Source: Aestuariivirga sp.
GTDB lineage: Bacteria > Pseudomonadota > Alphaproteobacteria > Rhizobiales > Aestuariivirgaceae
Direction: 5' to 3'
DNA: 5,011 nt
Assembly: GCA_020252385.1 (NCBI GenBank)
Contig: JADCDC010000354.1
Coordinates: 1 to 5,011, forward strand
In this document: in pieces, positions 1-4,844 of the stretch
How positions within the stretch are numbered: the first letter of the stretch is position 1
Layout of the letters: every line of letters starts with the position of its first letter
Translations under genes and position numbers: made by a program
Notes under the pieces: generated by a model
Told to the model about the DNA's origin: nothing
Databases searched by the model: none
What the model saw: the letters and a program-made list of their open reading frames with translations, nothing else

Positions 1-1
1 C

Positions 2-1258
2 CCGGAGGAGGCGCTGGCCGCCGCCCGCGCCAGCGAGAAGCGCTGGCTGAAGGGCGAGCCGCAGGGACCGGTCGATGGCGTTCCGACCCTCATCAAGGAC
101 CTGCTGCTGGTGCGTGGCTGGCCCACGCTTAGGGGCTCGTGCACCATCGCCAGGGACCAGCCCTGGGAGCATGACGCGCCGAGCGTGGCGCGCCTCAGGG
201 AATGCGGCGCGGTTTTCCTCGGCAGCACCACCACGCCGGAGTTCGGCTGGAAAGGTGTCACCGATTCACCCCTGACCGGCATCACCCGCAACCCGTGGGA
301 CCCGTCGAAGACGCCGGGCGGCTCTTCCGGCGGCTCCTCCGCGGCGGCGGCGGCGGGCTATGCGCCGCTGACACTCGGCACCGACGGCGGCGGTTCGATC
401 CGCATCCCGGCGGGCTTCACCGGCATCTTCGGGTTGAAGCCGTCCTTCGGGCGGGTGCCGGCCTGGCCGCTCTCGCCGTTTGGCACGGTCGCCCATGTTG
501 GGCCGATGACGCGGACGGTGGAAGACGCCTCCCTGATGATGAACGTCATCGCCCAGCCCGACGCGCGCGACTGGCATGCGCTCCCCTATGACGGCACGGA
601 CTACACCGCGAAGCTCGGCAAGGGTCTCAAGGGCCTCAAGGTCGCCTACAGCGCCACGCTGGGCTATGCCGACGTCGATCCCGAGATCGCAAGGCTGGTG
701 CGCGATGCCGTGGGCGTGCTGGCGGAACTGGGGGCCGACGTCGTGGAGACGGATCCGGGCTTCGCCGACCCCGCGGCCTGCTTCCGGGTTCTGTGGTGGT
801 CGGGTGCCCGCGCCCTGCTGGGGGGTCTGCCCGCCGCCAAGAAGAAGCTGCTCGACAAGGACCTCGCCGACGTCGTCGCGCAGGCGAAATCCATCACCCT
901 CGACGACTACCAGGACGCGGTGAAGGCGCGTGGCCTTCTGGGCAGCCACATGCGCCAGTTCATGGAAGGCTATGACCTGCTGGTCACCCCCACCCTGCCG
1001 ATCCCGGCCTTCGAGGCGGGGAAGCTTTCACCCTCCGGCGACAGCAAGGCGAAGTGGGTGAACTGGACGCCCTTCAGCTATCCCTTCAACCTCACCCAGC
1101 AGCCTGCGGCCAGCGTTCCCTGCGGCTTCACCGCGGGCGGCCTGCCGGCCGGGCTGCACCTCGTCGGCCGCATGTTCGACGACCGCACGGTGCTCACCGT
1201 GGCGCATGCCTATGAGCGCGCCACGGCGTGGCACAAGGCGCGGCCGCCGGGATGCTGA
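2..1258 (+). CDS. Amidase-signature family hydrolase (5' partial)
   Basis: An amide-bond hydrolase of the amidase signature family (the group of GatA, FAAH and malonamidase), with a Ser-cisSer-Lys catalytic triad. The reading frame is open from base 2 with no start, so the N-terminus (perhaps 50-60 residues, judged from usual family length) lies upstream; 418 residues are visible. The catalytic Lys is codon 32, in GVPTLIKD. The cis-Ser is codon 108, the first Ser of PGGSSGGSS. The nucleophile Ser is codon 132, in GTDGGGSIR. The 24-residue spacing between the two serines matches the family. GFTGIFGLKPSFGRVP, and the late VTPTLP and GLPAGLHLVGR motifs, are also typical. No signal peptide can be judged without the start. 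All triad residues are present, so it is probably active; the substrate cannot be inferred, and GatA is unlikely because no gatB or gatC neighbour is seen. It converges with the next gene, stop to stop, with no terminator between. Confidence 0.93.
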   Translation, partial: PEEALAAARASEKRWLKGEPQGPVDGVPTLIKDLLLVRGWPTLRGSCTIARDQPWEHDAPSVARLRECGAVFLGSTTTPEFGWKGVTDSPLTGITRNPWDPSKTPGGSSGGSSAAAAAGYAPLTLGTDGGGSIRIPAGFTGIFGLKPSFGRVPAWPLSPFGTVAHVGPMTRTVEDASLMMNVIAQPDARDWHALPYDGTDYTAKLGKGLKGLKVAYSATLGYADVDPEIARLVRDAVGVLAELGADVVETDPGFADPAACFRVLWWSGARALLGGLPAAKKKLLDKDLADVVAQAKSITLDDYQDAVKARGLLGSHMRQFMEGYDLLVTPTLPIPAFEAGKLSPSGDSKAKWVNWTPFSYPFNLTQQPAASVPCGFTAGGLPAGLHLVGRMFDDRTVLTVAHAYERATAWHKARPPGC

Positions 1259-1435
1259 TCAGGCGGCGTGCTGGTGCTCGAGACGGGAGATTTCGTCCTT
1301 CAGCCTGAGTTTCTTGCGCTTGAGCTCCGCGATTTCCGCATCGGTCGATGCCGGGTGGTTCATCGCCTCGGCGAGTTCCGCCTCGAGGGCCCGGTGCTTG
1401 GCGTAGAGCTCGCCAAGATGCGCTTGAAGACTCAT
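1259..1435 (-). CDS. DUF465/YdcH-like small coiled-coil protein (minus strand)
   Basis: A 58-residue protein of the DUF465 (YdcH) type, a family of short helical proteins with no firm role. The N-terminal half carries LYAKHRALEAELAEA, then a short break (NHPAST), then an Arg/Lys-rich helix (ELKRKKLRLKDEISRLE), giving the two-helix antiparallel coiled-coil pattern of the family. I place the start at the ATG complementary to 1433-1435 because GGAGGA lies 4 nt upstream of it; the frame stays open to 1510, but that extension (rich in Cys, His, Trp and Pro) does not look like the family. The HR-x-L and KL-x-x-KD-x-I positions match those in the divergent neighbour at 1569, so the two are probably distant paralogues. 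Its stop (TCA on the plus strand) directly follows the amidase TGA. Confidence 0.85.
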   Translation of the reverse strand: MSLQAHLGELYAKHRALEAELAEAMNHPASTDAEIAELKRKKLRLKDEISRLEHQHAA

Positions 1436-1439
1436 GCGA

Positions 1440-1445
1440 TCCTCC
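1440..1445 (-). promoter_or_regulatory. Ribosome binding site deciding the minus-strand DUF465 start
   Basis: On the minus strand this reads GGAGGA, followed by 4 nt and then ATG. It is the only good Shine-Dalgarno sequence in this frame and argues for the 58-residue protein rather than an 83-residue upstream extension. Confidence 0.7.
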
Positions 1446-1493
1446 ATCGTTGGGAATATGGATTGCCATTGATGATGACACAGACTTGGGGGC

Positions 1494-1521
1494 TTGTCGA
1501 ACCCTTGCAAAGGGTTCTAGT
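1494..1521 (+). promoter_or_regulatory. Candidate promoter for the DUF465-purE-purK transcript
   Basis: TTGTCG (1494-1499), a 16-nt spacer and TCTAGT (1516-1521) form a weak sigma-70-like pair about 50 nt upstream of the ATG at 1569. On the other strand TCGACA (complement of 1495-1500) resembles a -35 for the divergent gene, so the two -35 boxes would overlap. This is pattern matching by eye on a poorly conserved signal; only its place in a divergent spacer supports it. Confidence 0.25.
1499..1517. promoter_or_regulatory. Perfect inverted repeat in the divergent spacer (operator candidate)
   Basis: GAACCCTT-gca-AAGGGTTC is an 8+8 bp perfect inverted repeat with a 3-nt centre. It is the only long dyad in the 133 bp between the two divergent DUF465 genes and lies between the candidate -35 and -10. 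No T-run follows it on either strand, so it is not an intrinsic terminator. The dyad is seen directly; binding by a dimeric regulator is inference. Confidence 0.45.
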
Positions 1522-1568
1522 GAAGATTGCCAAAACTTAAATCTCGCAGGACAGGGATAGCGGGGGAG

Positions 1569-1784
1569 ATGCCGAAGCTGGATGTCATTCAGGAAGTGCA
1601 GCTGCGCACGCAGCTGCAGAACCTCATCCAGCAGCACCGCGATCTCGACACCGCCATCCTGTCCCTTGAGCAGACCGGCACGAGCGACCAGTTGCAATTG
1701 CGCCGCCTCAAGAAGATGAAGCTGGACATCAAGGACAAGATCCAGGTCATCGAGAACATGCTCATCCCCGACATCATCGCCTGA
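1569..1784 (+). CDS. DUF465/YdcH-like small coiled-coil protein, first gene of the pur operon
   Basis: A 71-residue DUF465/YdcH-type protein. It shows the family pattern clearly: an N-terminal helix (LRTQLQNLIQQHRDLDTAI), a short turn (QTGTSDQ), then the basic helix LRRLKKMKLDIKDKIQVIE and the C-terminal tail LIPDIIA. It is soluble, with no signal peptide. I choose the ATG at 1569, preceded by GGGGGAG. The spacing there is tight, and AGGACAGG lies further upstream. A TTG at 1527 would add 14 residues, but that stretch is unlike the family and overlaps the promoter region. The gene ends 14 bp before purE, so the two are probably co-transcribed. From memory, a DUF465 gene ahead of purEK is common in alphaproteobacteria, but no role in purine synthesis is known. 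Confidence 0.85.
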   Translation: MPKLDVIQEVQLRTQLQNLIQQHRDLDTAILSLEQTGTSDQLQLRRLKKMKLDIKDKIQVIENMLIPDIIA

Positions 1785-1798
1785 GGACCACACCTGAC

Positions 1799-2293
1799 GT
1801 GACCGCCACACCGCCCGTCGCCATCATCATGGGAAGCCAGTCGGACTGGGCCACGATGAAACACGCCGCAGAGACGCTCGACGCCCTGGGCCTCGCCCAT
1901 GACGACCTGATCGTCTCCGCCCACCGGACGCCGCAGCGGCTCTACGACTTCGCGCGCGGCGCGCGTGCGAAGGGCTACCGGGTGATCATCGCGGGTGCGG
2001 GCGGTGCCGCCCACCTCCCCGGCATGGCGGCTGCCATGACGAGCCTTCCCGTGTTCGGCGTGCCGGTCGAGTCCAAGGCGCTCTCGGGCCAGGACTCGCT
2101 CCTTTCGATCGTGCAGATGCCCGCGGGTGTGCCGGTCGGAACCCTGGCGATCGGCAAGTCGGGCGCCATCAACGCCGCCCTCCTGGCCGCCAGCGTGCTG
2201 TCGCTTTCGGATGCGGCCTTGGCCGAGCGGCTGGAGGCGTGGCGGGCGAAGCAGACCGCCTCCGTGGCCGAGCGCCCGCAGGACGAGGCATGA
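1799..2293 (+). CDS. purE: PurE, N5-carboxyaminoimidazole ribonucleotide mutase
   Basis: Class I PurE, which moves the carboxyl group of N5-CAIR to C4 of the imidazole to give CAIR in de novo purine synthesis (cytosol, homo-octamer in the family). The 164-residue length fits. Diagnostic motifs are MGSQSDW (residues 11-17, phosphate and ribose binding), SAHRTP (40-45, with the catalytic His at 42), and GAGGAAHLPGM (66-76). KALSGQDSLLSI and MPAGVPVGTLAIG follow, as in the family. The start is GTG at 1799, with GAGGA ending 11 nt upstream, just after the preceding stop. Pairing with purK directly downstream supports class I (N5-CAIR mutase) rather than the class II AIR carboxylase. The stop overlaps the purK start. 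Confidence 0.97.
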   Translation: MTATPPVAIIMGSQSDWATMKHAAETLDALGLAHDDLIVSAHRTPQRLYDFARGARAKGYRVIIAGAGGAAHLPGMAAAMTSLPVFGVPVESKALSGQDSLLSIVQMPAGVPVGTLAIGKSGAINAALLAASVLSLSDAALAERLEAWRAKQTASVAERPQDEA

Positions 2294-3375
2294 AGCGGAT
2301 TTCGGCACCCCTGCCGCCCGGCTCCACCGTCGGCATACTGGGCGGCGGTCAGCTGGCCCGCATGCTCTCCCTTGCCGCCGCCCGTCTCGGCATCGCCTGC
2401 CACATCTATGCGCCCGAGGCCGACAGTCCGGCCTTTGCCGTCTCCGCCGCGCACACCGTTGCCGCCTATGACGACTTCGCGGCACTCGCGCGCTTCGCGG
2501 CGGCGGTTGATGTCGTCACATATGAGTTCGAGAACGTGCCGGGCGAAACGGCGGCCTTCCTCGACACGCGCGTGCCGGTGGCGCCCGGCGTTTCGGCCTT
2601 GAGGACGGCGCAGGACCGGATCGCGGAGAAGACCTTCATCTCGGGCCTCGGCGTTCCGGTCGCCCCCTTCGCGGAGGTCTCGGACCTCGCCTCGCTCGAA
2701 AGCGCACTGGCCCGCATCGGCAGGCCCGCCGTGCTGAAGACCCGCCGCTTCGGCTATGACGGCAAGGGCCAGACCAGGATTCAGGCAGACACCGATCCTG
2801 CCGCGGCCTTGGGCGAAATCGGCCACCAGCCCGCCGTGCTCGAAGGCTTCGTCCGCTTCGACAAGGAGGTGTCGGTCATCGCGGCGCGGAGCTGGTCGGG
2901 CCAGGTCGCGGTCTATGACGTGCCCGAAAACCACCACGAGAACCACATCCTGCGCACCTCCACCGTGCCGGCGCGGATTTCCTCCGGGGTGGCCGCGAAA
3001 GCCCGTGACTTCGGCAGCCGGATCATCGCGGCTCTCGACTATGTGGGCGTGATCGGGGTCGAGATGTTCGTGGCCGGCGAGGAGGTGATCGTCAACGAGA
3101 TCGCGCCCCGCGTCCACAATTCCGGCCACTGGACCATGGATGCCTGCCACGTGTCGCAGTTCGAGCAGCACATCCGCGCCATCTGCGGCTGGCCCTTGGG
3201 CTCGCCCGAGCGCCACGCGGACGTTGTGATGAGCAATCTTCTGGGCGATGAAATCAACCGCTGGGCGGAGCTTGCCGCGGAACCGGGGCTCCACCTCCAT
3301 CTTTATGGGAAGCGGGAGGCCCGGAATGGCCGGAAGATGGGGCATGTCAACCGGGTAACCCCTCGACAGGCCTGA
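2290..3375 (+). CDS. purK: PurK, N5-carboxyaminoimidazole ribonucleotide synthase
   Basis: An ATP-grasp enzyme that makes N5-CAIR from AIR, ATP and bicarbonate, the substrate of PurE. It has 361 residues, normal for the family. Order of motifs: the N-terminal nucleotide-fold loop GILGGGQLARM (15-25), TYEFENVP (77-84), the ATP-grasp loop KTRRFGYDGKGQ (150-161), the Glu in KEVSVIAAR (Glu 193), the metal-binding and catalytic segment NEIAPRVHNSGHWT (269-282), SQFEQH (289-294), and the C-terminal MGHVN. I choose the ATG at 2290 because it forms an ATGA overlap with the purE stop, with AGGACGAGG just upstream; the frame is open for 17 more codons inside purE, but that extension precedes the usual N-terminus. 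The overlap implies translational coupling with purE. No clear intrinsic terminator follows, so some readthrough into rpsU is possible. Confidence 0.97.
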   Translation: MKRISAPLPPGSTVGILGGGQLARMLSLAAARLGIACHIYAPEADSPAFAVSAAHTVAAYDDFAALARFAAAVDVVTYEFENVPGETAAFLDTRVPVAPGVSALRTAQDRIAEKTFISGLGVPVAPFAEVSDLASLESALARIGRPAVLKTRRFGYDGKGQTRIQADTDPAAALGEIGHQPAVLEGFVRFDKEVSVIAARSWSGQVAVYDVPENHHENHILRTSTVPARISSGVAAKARDFGSRIIAALDYVGVIGVEMFVAGEEVIVNEIAPRVHNSGHWTMDACHVSQFEQHIRAICGWPLGSPERHADVVMSNLLGDEINRWAELAAEPGLHLHLYGKREARNGRKMGHVNRVTPRQA

Positions 3376-3390
3376 GACTCTGTGCTAACC
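3363..3390 (+). promoter_or_regulatory. Weak candidate promoter for rpsU
   Basis: TCGACA (3363-3368, five of six matching TTGACA), a 16-nt spacer and CTAACC (3385-3390) could be a -35/-10 pair overlapping the end of purK. It would give a leader of about 60 nt before the rpsU TTG. The -10 is poor, and transcription from the pur operon is the alternative. Confidence 0.22.
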
Positions 3391-3445
3391 CGCCGCCCAC
3401 GCTCGAGGCTCGTCGAGGGCCCCACATATCCAATTCAACCTGTTC

Positions 3446-3450
3446 AGAGG
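3446..3450 (+). promoter_or_regulatory. Ribosome binding site fixing the TTG start of rpsU
   Basis: AGAGG lies 6 nt upstream of TTG at 3457, the correct Shine-Dalgarno spacing. An in-frame TAG at 3451-3453 rules out any earlier start. Confidence 0.75.
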
Positions 3451-3456
3451 TAGCAC

Positions 3457-3717
3457 TTGCAAGTCGTAGTCCGTGACAACAACGTCGATCAGGCCCTCAA
3501 GGCGCTCAAGAAGAAGATGCAGCGTGAGGGCATTTTCCGCGAGATGAAGCTCCGCGGCCATTACGAAAAGCCCTCCGAGAAGAAGGCCCGCGAGAAGGCG
3601 GAAGCCGTGCGCCGCGCCCGCAAGCTGCAGCGCAAGAAGCTGCAGCGCGAAGGCCTGCTGCCGATGCCGAAGAAGGTCGAGGGTGCGCCCACCCGCGGCC
3701 CGCGCGCCGCGCAGTAA
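3457..3717 (+). CDS. rpsU: 30S ribosomal protein S21 (TTG start)
   Basis: Ribosomal protein S21 (bS21), a small basic protein of the 30S subunit that helps initiation on mRNA. The 86-residue product shows the family pattern: QVVVRDNNVDQALKALKKKMQREGIFREMKLRGHYEKPSEKK (described by its start and end, residues 2 to about 43), then a long Arg/Lys-rich helix (KAEAVRRARKLQRKKLQRE) and a basic tail rich in Pro and Gly, as in alphaproteobacteria, where S21 is longer than in E. coli. The only possible start is TTG at 3457: an in-frame TAG sits two codons upstream, and the next ATG is inside the conserved domain. A good ribosome binding site precedes it and a strong terminator follows, so it ends its transcript here. 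Confidence 0.95.
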   Translation: MQVVVRDNNVDQALKALKKKMQREGIFREMKLRGHYEKPSEKKAREKAEAVRRARKLQRKKLQREGLLPMPKKVEGAPTRGPRAAQ

Positions 3718-3740
3718 GTCACCTTTCCAGAATCGTGTTG

Positions 3741-3777
3741 AGGGCCGCCTCCCGCCAGGAGCGCGGCCCTTCTGTTT
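3741..3777 (+). terminator. Rho-independent terminator of rpsU
   Basis: AGGGCCGC (3741-3748) pairs with GCGGCCCT (3763-3770). The stem continues inward as CTCC/GGAG with a single bulged C, closing a 5-nt loop (CGCCA). TCTGTTT follows as a T-rich tract. It starts 24 nt after the rpsU stop. Confidence 0.88.
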
Positions 3778-3842
3778 GGGCGGCATCCCTTCAGCAGAAG
3801 CCCGCCGGTCAGCTGGCCTCAACTTCCCGTCATGGCGGCGGC

Positions 3843-3866
3843 CAATTAAGGCAGCAGCCTCAATTG
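3843..3866. promoter_or_regulatory. Near-perfect 10-bp inverted repeat upstream of the peptide gene cluster
   Basis: CAATTaAGGC (3843-3852), 4 nt, then GCCTcAATTG (3857-3866): nine of ten positions pair, and the odd pair becomes G-U if transcribed from the minus strand. No T-run follows, so it is not a terminator. It stands out as an AT-containing dyad in GC-rich DNA, 165 bp before the gene at 4031. A regulator binding site is one reading; function is not shown. Confidence 0.4.
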
Positions 3867-4030
3867 CCCCGAAGTGGTCACAAGCCACCACAAACAAGTA
3901 ACAGGACTGTCCCAACAGCGTACGGATCATCCCCCACATAAACGTCAGCTGAACGGCGCATTCAGGCGTGATTCCACCAGGAGCCGCCAAGGTGCCCTCA
4001 GAAGACAGCAGACCCAGAGGGAATTCGAAC

Positions 4031-4231
4031 ATGATCCGCTACGCCTTCGCCCTGACCCTGGCACTCGGCACCATTGCCGGTGTTGCAGCGGCCGTGGAGG
4101 CCTCCTCCGCCCGGACCGTTCACCAGGCCACCCACGAGACCATCGTCGAGAAAAACAGCCCCTTCCCGGTGCTGGGCCCGATCATCGTCGAGGAGTGCGC
4201 GGTCGAGGACTGCTCGGAGCTCCAGAGCTGA
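4031..4231 (+). CDS. Small exported two-cysteine peptide, paralogue 1 (unknown family)
   Basis: A 66-residue protein I do not recognise. Residues 1-24 look like a Sec signal peptide: MIRY, then a hydrophobic run (AFALTLALGTIAGVAAA), with plausible cleavage after Ala 21 or Ala 24. The mature part is about 42 residues and acidic (seven Asp/Glu against two Arg/Lys). It contains the core ETIVEKN (36-42), FP (45-46), GP (49-50), VEE (53-55) and two cysteines at 56 and 61, which could form a disulfide. In the 26-residue core it shares 14 identities with the protein encoded at 4488, including both cysteines. The start at 4031 is chosen because AGAGGG lies 9 nt upstream and the signal peptide begins there; the open frame extends to 3968, but that part is polar leader sequence. 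It is a one-gene unit with its own terminator at 4337. Likely periplasmic or secreted; function unknown. Confidence 0.82.
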   Translation: MIRYAFALTLALGTIAGVAAAVEASSARTVHQATHETIVEKNSPFPVLGPIIVEECAVEDCSELQS

Positions 4232-4233
4232 CG

Positions 4234-4245
4234 CCCCCCGGGGGG
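4234..4245. repeat. Perfect CCCCCC/GGGGGG palindrome after the stop codon
   Basis: Six C followed by six G, 3 nt after the stop of the gene at 4031. GCCCC (4233-4237) could alternatively pair with GGGGC (4248-4252). The next cassette has a similar but shorter C/G run after its own stop (4698-4705). No T-tract follows; it may help protect the 3' end, but this is a guess. Confidence 0.45.
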
Positions 4246-4307
4246 CCGGGGCTTGAAACCGGATCACCCGATCACGATATGTTCACCTACCCAGGCAGTA
4301 CTTCCCC

Positions 4308-4321
4308 CCCATCCCCTGCAA
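4308..4321 (+). repeat. 14-nt direct repeat, copy 1
   Basis: CCCATCCCCTGCAA, found exactly again at 4711-4724. In both places it lies between a small peptide gene and that gene's terminator hairpin. Copy 1 ends 15 nt before the hairpin. The last seven bases (CCTGCAA) recur at 4328-4334. Confidence 0.7.
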
Positions 4322-4336
4322 ACACTGCCTGCAACT

Positions 4337-4368
4337 GAACCCCGGACACGCTCCGGGGTTCTTTTTTT
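4337..4368 (+). terminator. Strong rho-independent terminator of the first peptide gene
   Basis: GAACCCCGGA (4337-4346), loop CACGC, TCCGGGGTTC (4352-4361): a perfect 10-bp stem followed by seven T. It ends the transcript of the gene at 4031 and isolates the gene at 4488. Confidence 0.95.
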
Positions 4369-4394
4369 GCGCTCGCCCCAAGATTCTTTGCGGG

Positions 4395-4410
4395 TGTGAC
4401 GCGCATTACA
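4395..4410. promoter_or_regulatory. CRP/FNR-like site upstream of the second peptide gene
   Basis: TGTGACGCGCATTACA reads TGTGA-N6-TTACA, nine of ten matches to the classical TGTGA-N6-TCACA half-sites of the CRP/FNR family. It is 77 bp before the ATG at 4488 and just after the previous terminator, a suitable place for an activator site. I could not pick a convincing -35/-10 beside it, and short matches of this kind occur by chance. Confidence 0.35.
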
Positions 4411-4452
4411 GTCCGCCGGGGGAAAGCGCCCTACAACGGAACCATCAAGAGC

Positions 4453-4469
4453 AGCCGGACATACCGGCT
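4453..4469 (+). promoter_or_regulatory. Inverted repeat in the leader of the second peptide gene
   Basis: AGCCGG-acata-CCGGCT, a perfect 6-bp stem with a 5-nt loop ending 7 nt before the GGAGG ribosome binding site (4477-4481). As RNA it could stabilise the leader or affect ribosome access; as DNA it could be an operator. Neither is shown. Confidence 0.35.
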
Positions 4470-4487
4470 CGGACTTGGAGGCCAAAC

Positions 4488-4691
4488 ATGACGCGCTACT
4501 CTGCACTGCTGCTGATCGCTCTCTTCTCCGCCGCCAGCGCCTGGGCTGCCGTTTCGCCCGCCGAACGGACCGCGCTGGAGATGACCGGAGCCAACGAGAC
4601 CGTGATCGAGAAGAACCAGGCTTTCCCGCTGGTGGGGCCGCTGGAAGTTGAGGACTGCCTCAACTCCGACTGCACCCTGACGACGGGCTGA
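4488..4691 (+). CDS. Small exported two-cysteine peptide, paralogue 2 (unknown family)
   Basis: A 67-residue protein, paralogue of the one at 4031 and likewise not recognised. The signal peptide is clear: MTRY, hydrophobic SALLLIALFSAAS, and an Ala-Trp-Ala site with likely cleavage after residue 20. The mature part is about 47 residues and acidic (eight Asp/Glu against two Arg/Lys). The core is ETVIEKN (37-43), FP (46-47), GP (50-51), VED (54-56), and cysteines at 57 and 62, the same C-x4-C spacing as paralogue 1. The residues that differ in the core are mostly conservative swaps (Ile/Val, Val/Leu, Asp/Glu), which suggests selection on the protein. GGAGG sits 6 nt before the ATG. It has its own leader and its own terminator at 4745, so it is a separate transcript. 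Probably periplasmic or secreted, perhaps with a disulfide; function unknown. Confidence 0.85.
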   Translation: MTRYSALLLIALFSAASAWAAVSPAERTALEMTGANETVIEKNQAFPLVGPLEVEDCLNSDCTLTTG

Positions 4692-4710
4692 CGATTTCCC
4701 CCGGGCGGAA

Positions 4711-4724
4711 CCCATCCCCTGCAA
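4711..4724 (+). repeat. 14-nt direct repeat, copy 2
   Basis: Exact copy of 4308-4321 (CCCATCCCCTGCAA), again between the stop of a small peptide gene and its terminator, here 20 nt before the hairpin. It indicates that the duplicated unit included 3' noncoding DNA. Confidence 0.7.
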
Positions 4725-4744
4725 CGTGACCGCCCCAACTTGAC

Positions 4745-4772
4745 GGCCCCGGGAGAAATCCCGGGGCCCTTT
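4745..4772 (+). terminator. Hairpin terminator of the second peptide gene
   Basis: GGCCCCGGGA (4745-4754), loop GAAA, TCCCGGGGCC (4759-4768): a perfect 10-bp stem capped by a GNRA-type tetraloop. Only CTTT follows, so the T-tract is weak, but the stem is very stable. Confidence 0.75.
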
Positions 4773-4844
4773 CCCAAAACCCCGAATTCCCGCGCCGCAA
4801 CCTTTCGAAATCGCAAGACGTTCTCTCCACCGGAGATCAAGACA

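Larger units (their letters stand above)
3718..4030. other. 313-bp intergenic region between rpsU and the first small exported-peptide gene
   Basis: Contains the rpsU terminator (3741-3777), an AT-rich inverted repeat (3843-3866) and the leader of the gene at 4031. Open frames crossing it run through the terminator hairpin or the leader, lack ribosome binding sites and show no domain. I could not identify a convincing -35/-10 pair for the downstream gene. CCCTC at 3995-3999 could pair with GAGGG at 4017-4021, which includes the ribosome binding site, but this is only 5 bp with a 17-nt loop. Confidence 0.6.

Noticed and set aside
266..949. Minus-strand open frame (227 codons) opposite the amidase
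   Set aside because: Shadow of the amidase catalytic region; Arg/Gly-rich with no domain.
1527..1568. TTG extension of the plus-strand DUF465 gene
   Set aside because: It adds 14 residues not typical of the family and overlaps the likely promoter region. The repeated MPKL at both starts seems to be coincidence.
2239..2289. Upstream GTG extension of purK into purE
   Set aside because: The ATGA overlap with a ribosome binding site is the usual arrangement, and the extension lies before the normal PurK N-terminus.
1589..2485. Minus-strand open frame (298 codons) opposite the DUF465 gene and purE
   Set aside because: Arg/Cys-rich shadow without family features; it crosses gene boundaries on the plus strand.
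1975..3345. Long minus-strand open frame (456 codons) opposite purE and purK
   Set aside because: A shadow frame of high-GC coding DNA. It covers clear purE and purK motifs, its product is Arg/Gly/His-rich with no domain, and no ribosome binding site was seen.
3402..3417. CTCGA/TCGAG inverted repeat as a purK terminator
   Set aside because: Only a 5-bp stem with a 6-nt loop and no T-run; too weak to call.
3735..3941. Plus-strand open frames after rpsU (also 3683-3901 and 3874-4338)
   Set aside because: They pass through the rpsU terminator or the leader of the next gene, or overlap the real peptide gene in another frame, with no ribosome binding site or recognisable domain.
3385..4032. Minus-strand open frame (215 codons) opposite rpsU and the intergenic region
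   Set aside because: It runs antisense through S21 and its terminator hairpin; the Leu/Ala-rich part is the complement of Lys/Arg/Glu codons.
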